Source of the DNA: an uncultured Oxalobacter sp.
GTDB lineage: Bacteria > Pseudomonadota > Gammaproteobacteria > Burkholderiales > Burkholderiaceae_D
Length of the DNA: 16,501 nt
Assembly: GCA_934401755.1 (NCBI GenBank)
Contig: CAKRSU010000035.1
Location: 1 to 16,501, forward strand
Direction: 5' to 3'
The notes under the pieces are model-generated. The model was given only the letters and a program-made list of their open reading frames with translations. It was not told the origin of the DNA and did no database searches. The first letter of the stretch is position 1. Each line of letters opens with the position of its first letter. A program made the translations under genes and the position numbers. Shown here one piece after another: positions 16,430 through 16,501 of the stretch.

Positions 16430-16460
16430 AACGCCGCCCAACAGGACAACGGGCGGCGTT
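16430..16460 (+). terminator. Second hairpin terminator near the right edge
   Basis: A 10-bp perfect stem, aacgccgccc (16430-16439) with gggcggcgtt (16451-16460), has an 11-base loop and is followed by further T bases (tttt around 16459-16462). It has the shape of an intrinsic plus-strand terminator, although no gene lies between it and the previous hairpin at 16202-16229. It may be a back-up terminator or belong to a short unannotated transcript. Confidence 0.6.
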
Positions 16461-16501
16461 TTCATATATAAAACCATGAAGGGAGGTCACTTCCACCCGG
16501 C

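Larger units (their letters stand above)
16068..16501. other. Distal intergenic region without a convincing gene
   Basis: The stretch holds the two hairpins listed separately and a small inverted repeat (CCAGCT at 16164-16169 with AGCTGG at 16177-16182). It also has an A-rich segment (16250-16320) and a tRNA-3'-end-like sequence on the minus strand at 16327-16352. A reverse-strand open stretch between about 16165 and 16075 ends in SFFRYVSLAD and has no ATG; I do not call it. GGGAGG at 16481-16486 could be the ribosome site of a gene starting beyond the right edge. Confidence 0.5.

Noticed and set aside
1..16501. CRISPR array, rRNA, complete tRNA, transposase or phage genes
   Set aside because: No regularly spaced repeats, cloverleaf, rRNA-like sequence, or transposase/integrase/phage protein was seen on either strand.

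Overview
The window looks like a chromosomal or integrated segment of a low-to-mid G+C Gram-positive bacterium, most likely Bacillota, class Clostridia. The reasons are purine-rich AGGAG/GGAGG ribosome sites, TTGACA/TATAAT promoters, AT-rich intergenic DNA, intrinsic hairpin terminators, and a vWA/transglutaminase surface repertoire typical of gut Clostridia. This assignment is inference from style; no rRNA or other taxonomic marker is present.

Layout. Bases 1-64 are the 3' end of an unidentified plus-strand gene, closed by a strong hairpin at 136-174. An AT-rich regulatory stretch (175-663) carries two good sigma-A type promoters (291-319 and 549-577). From 664 to 16067 eight genes run on the plus strand in what appears to be one operon. 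In order they are: a secreted/membrane-anchored vWA protein with Ig/cadherin-like repeats; a large Tubulin_2-type tubulin-like GTPase; two orphan cytoplasmic proteins; a GTPase with CxxC zinc-binding pairs; a large protein resembling the 'GTPase-associated protein 1' (GAP1) class with one C-terminal membrane segment; an extracytoplasmic transglutaminase-like protein; and a polytopic membrane vWA protein. Hairpins at two of the gene junctions (6443-6469, 13387-13420) may grade expression inside the operon. Bases 16068-16501 hold no convincing gene but have two strong hairpins and a sequence resembling the 3' end of a tRNA on the minus strand.

How the genes may work together (inference). Two nucleotide-switch proteins, one tubulin-fold and one P-loop, sit in the cytoplasm with a probable GTPase partner and two helper proteins. 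Four proteins cross the membrane. Two of them are predicted to display MIDAS-bearing vWA domains outside the cell, one a Cys-His-Asp transglutaminase-like domain, and one an acidic, Pro/Glu-rich tail. The set reads as a trans-envelope machine in which GTP-driven switching or polymerisation inside is coupled to adhesion, sensing or protein processing outside. Its biological role (conflict/defence, surface organisation, cell-cell contact) cannot be decided from sequence alone, and no toxin, nuclease or phage gene is present. It is the exceptional content of this window.
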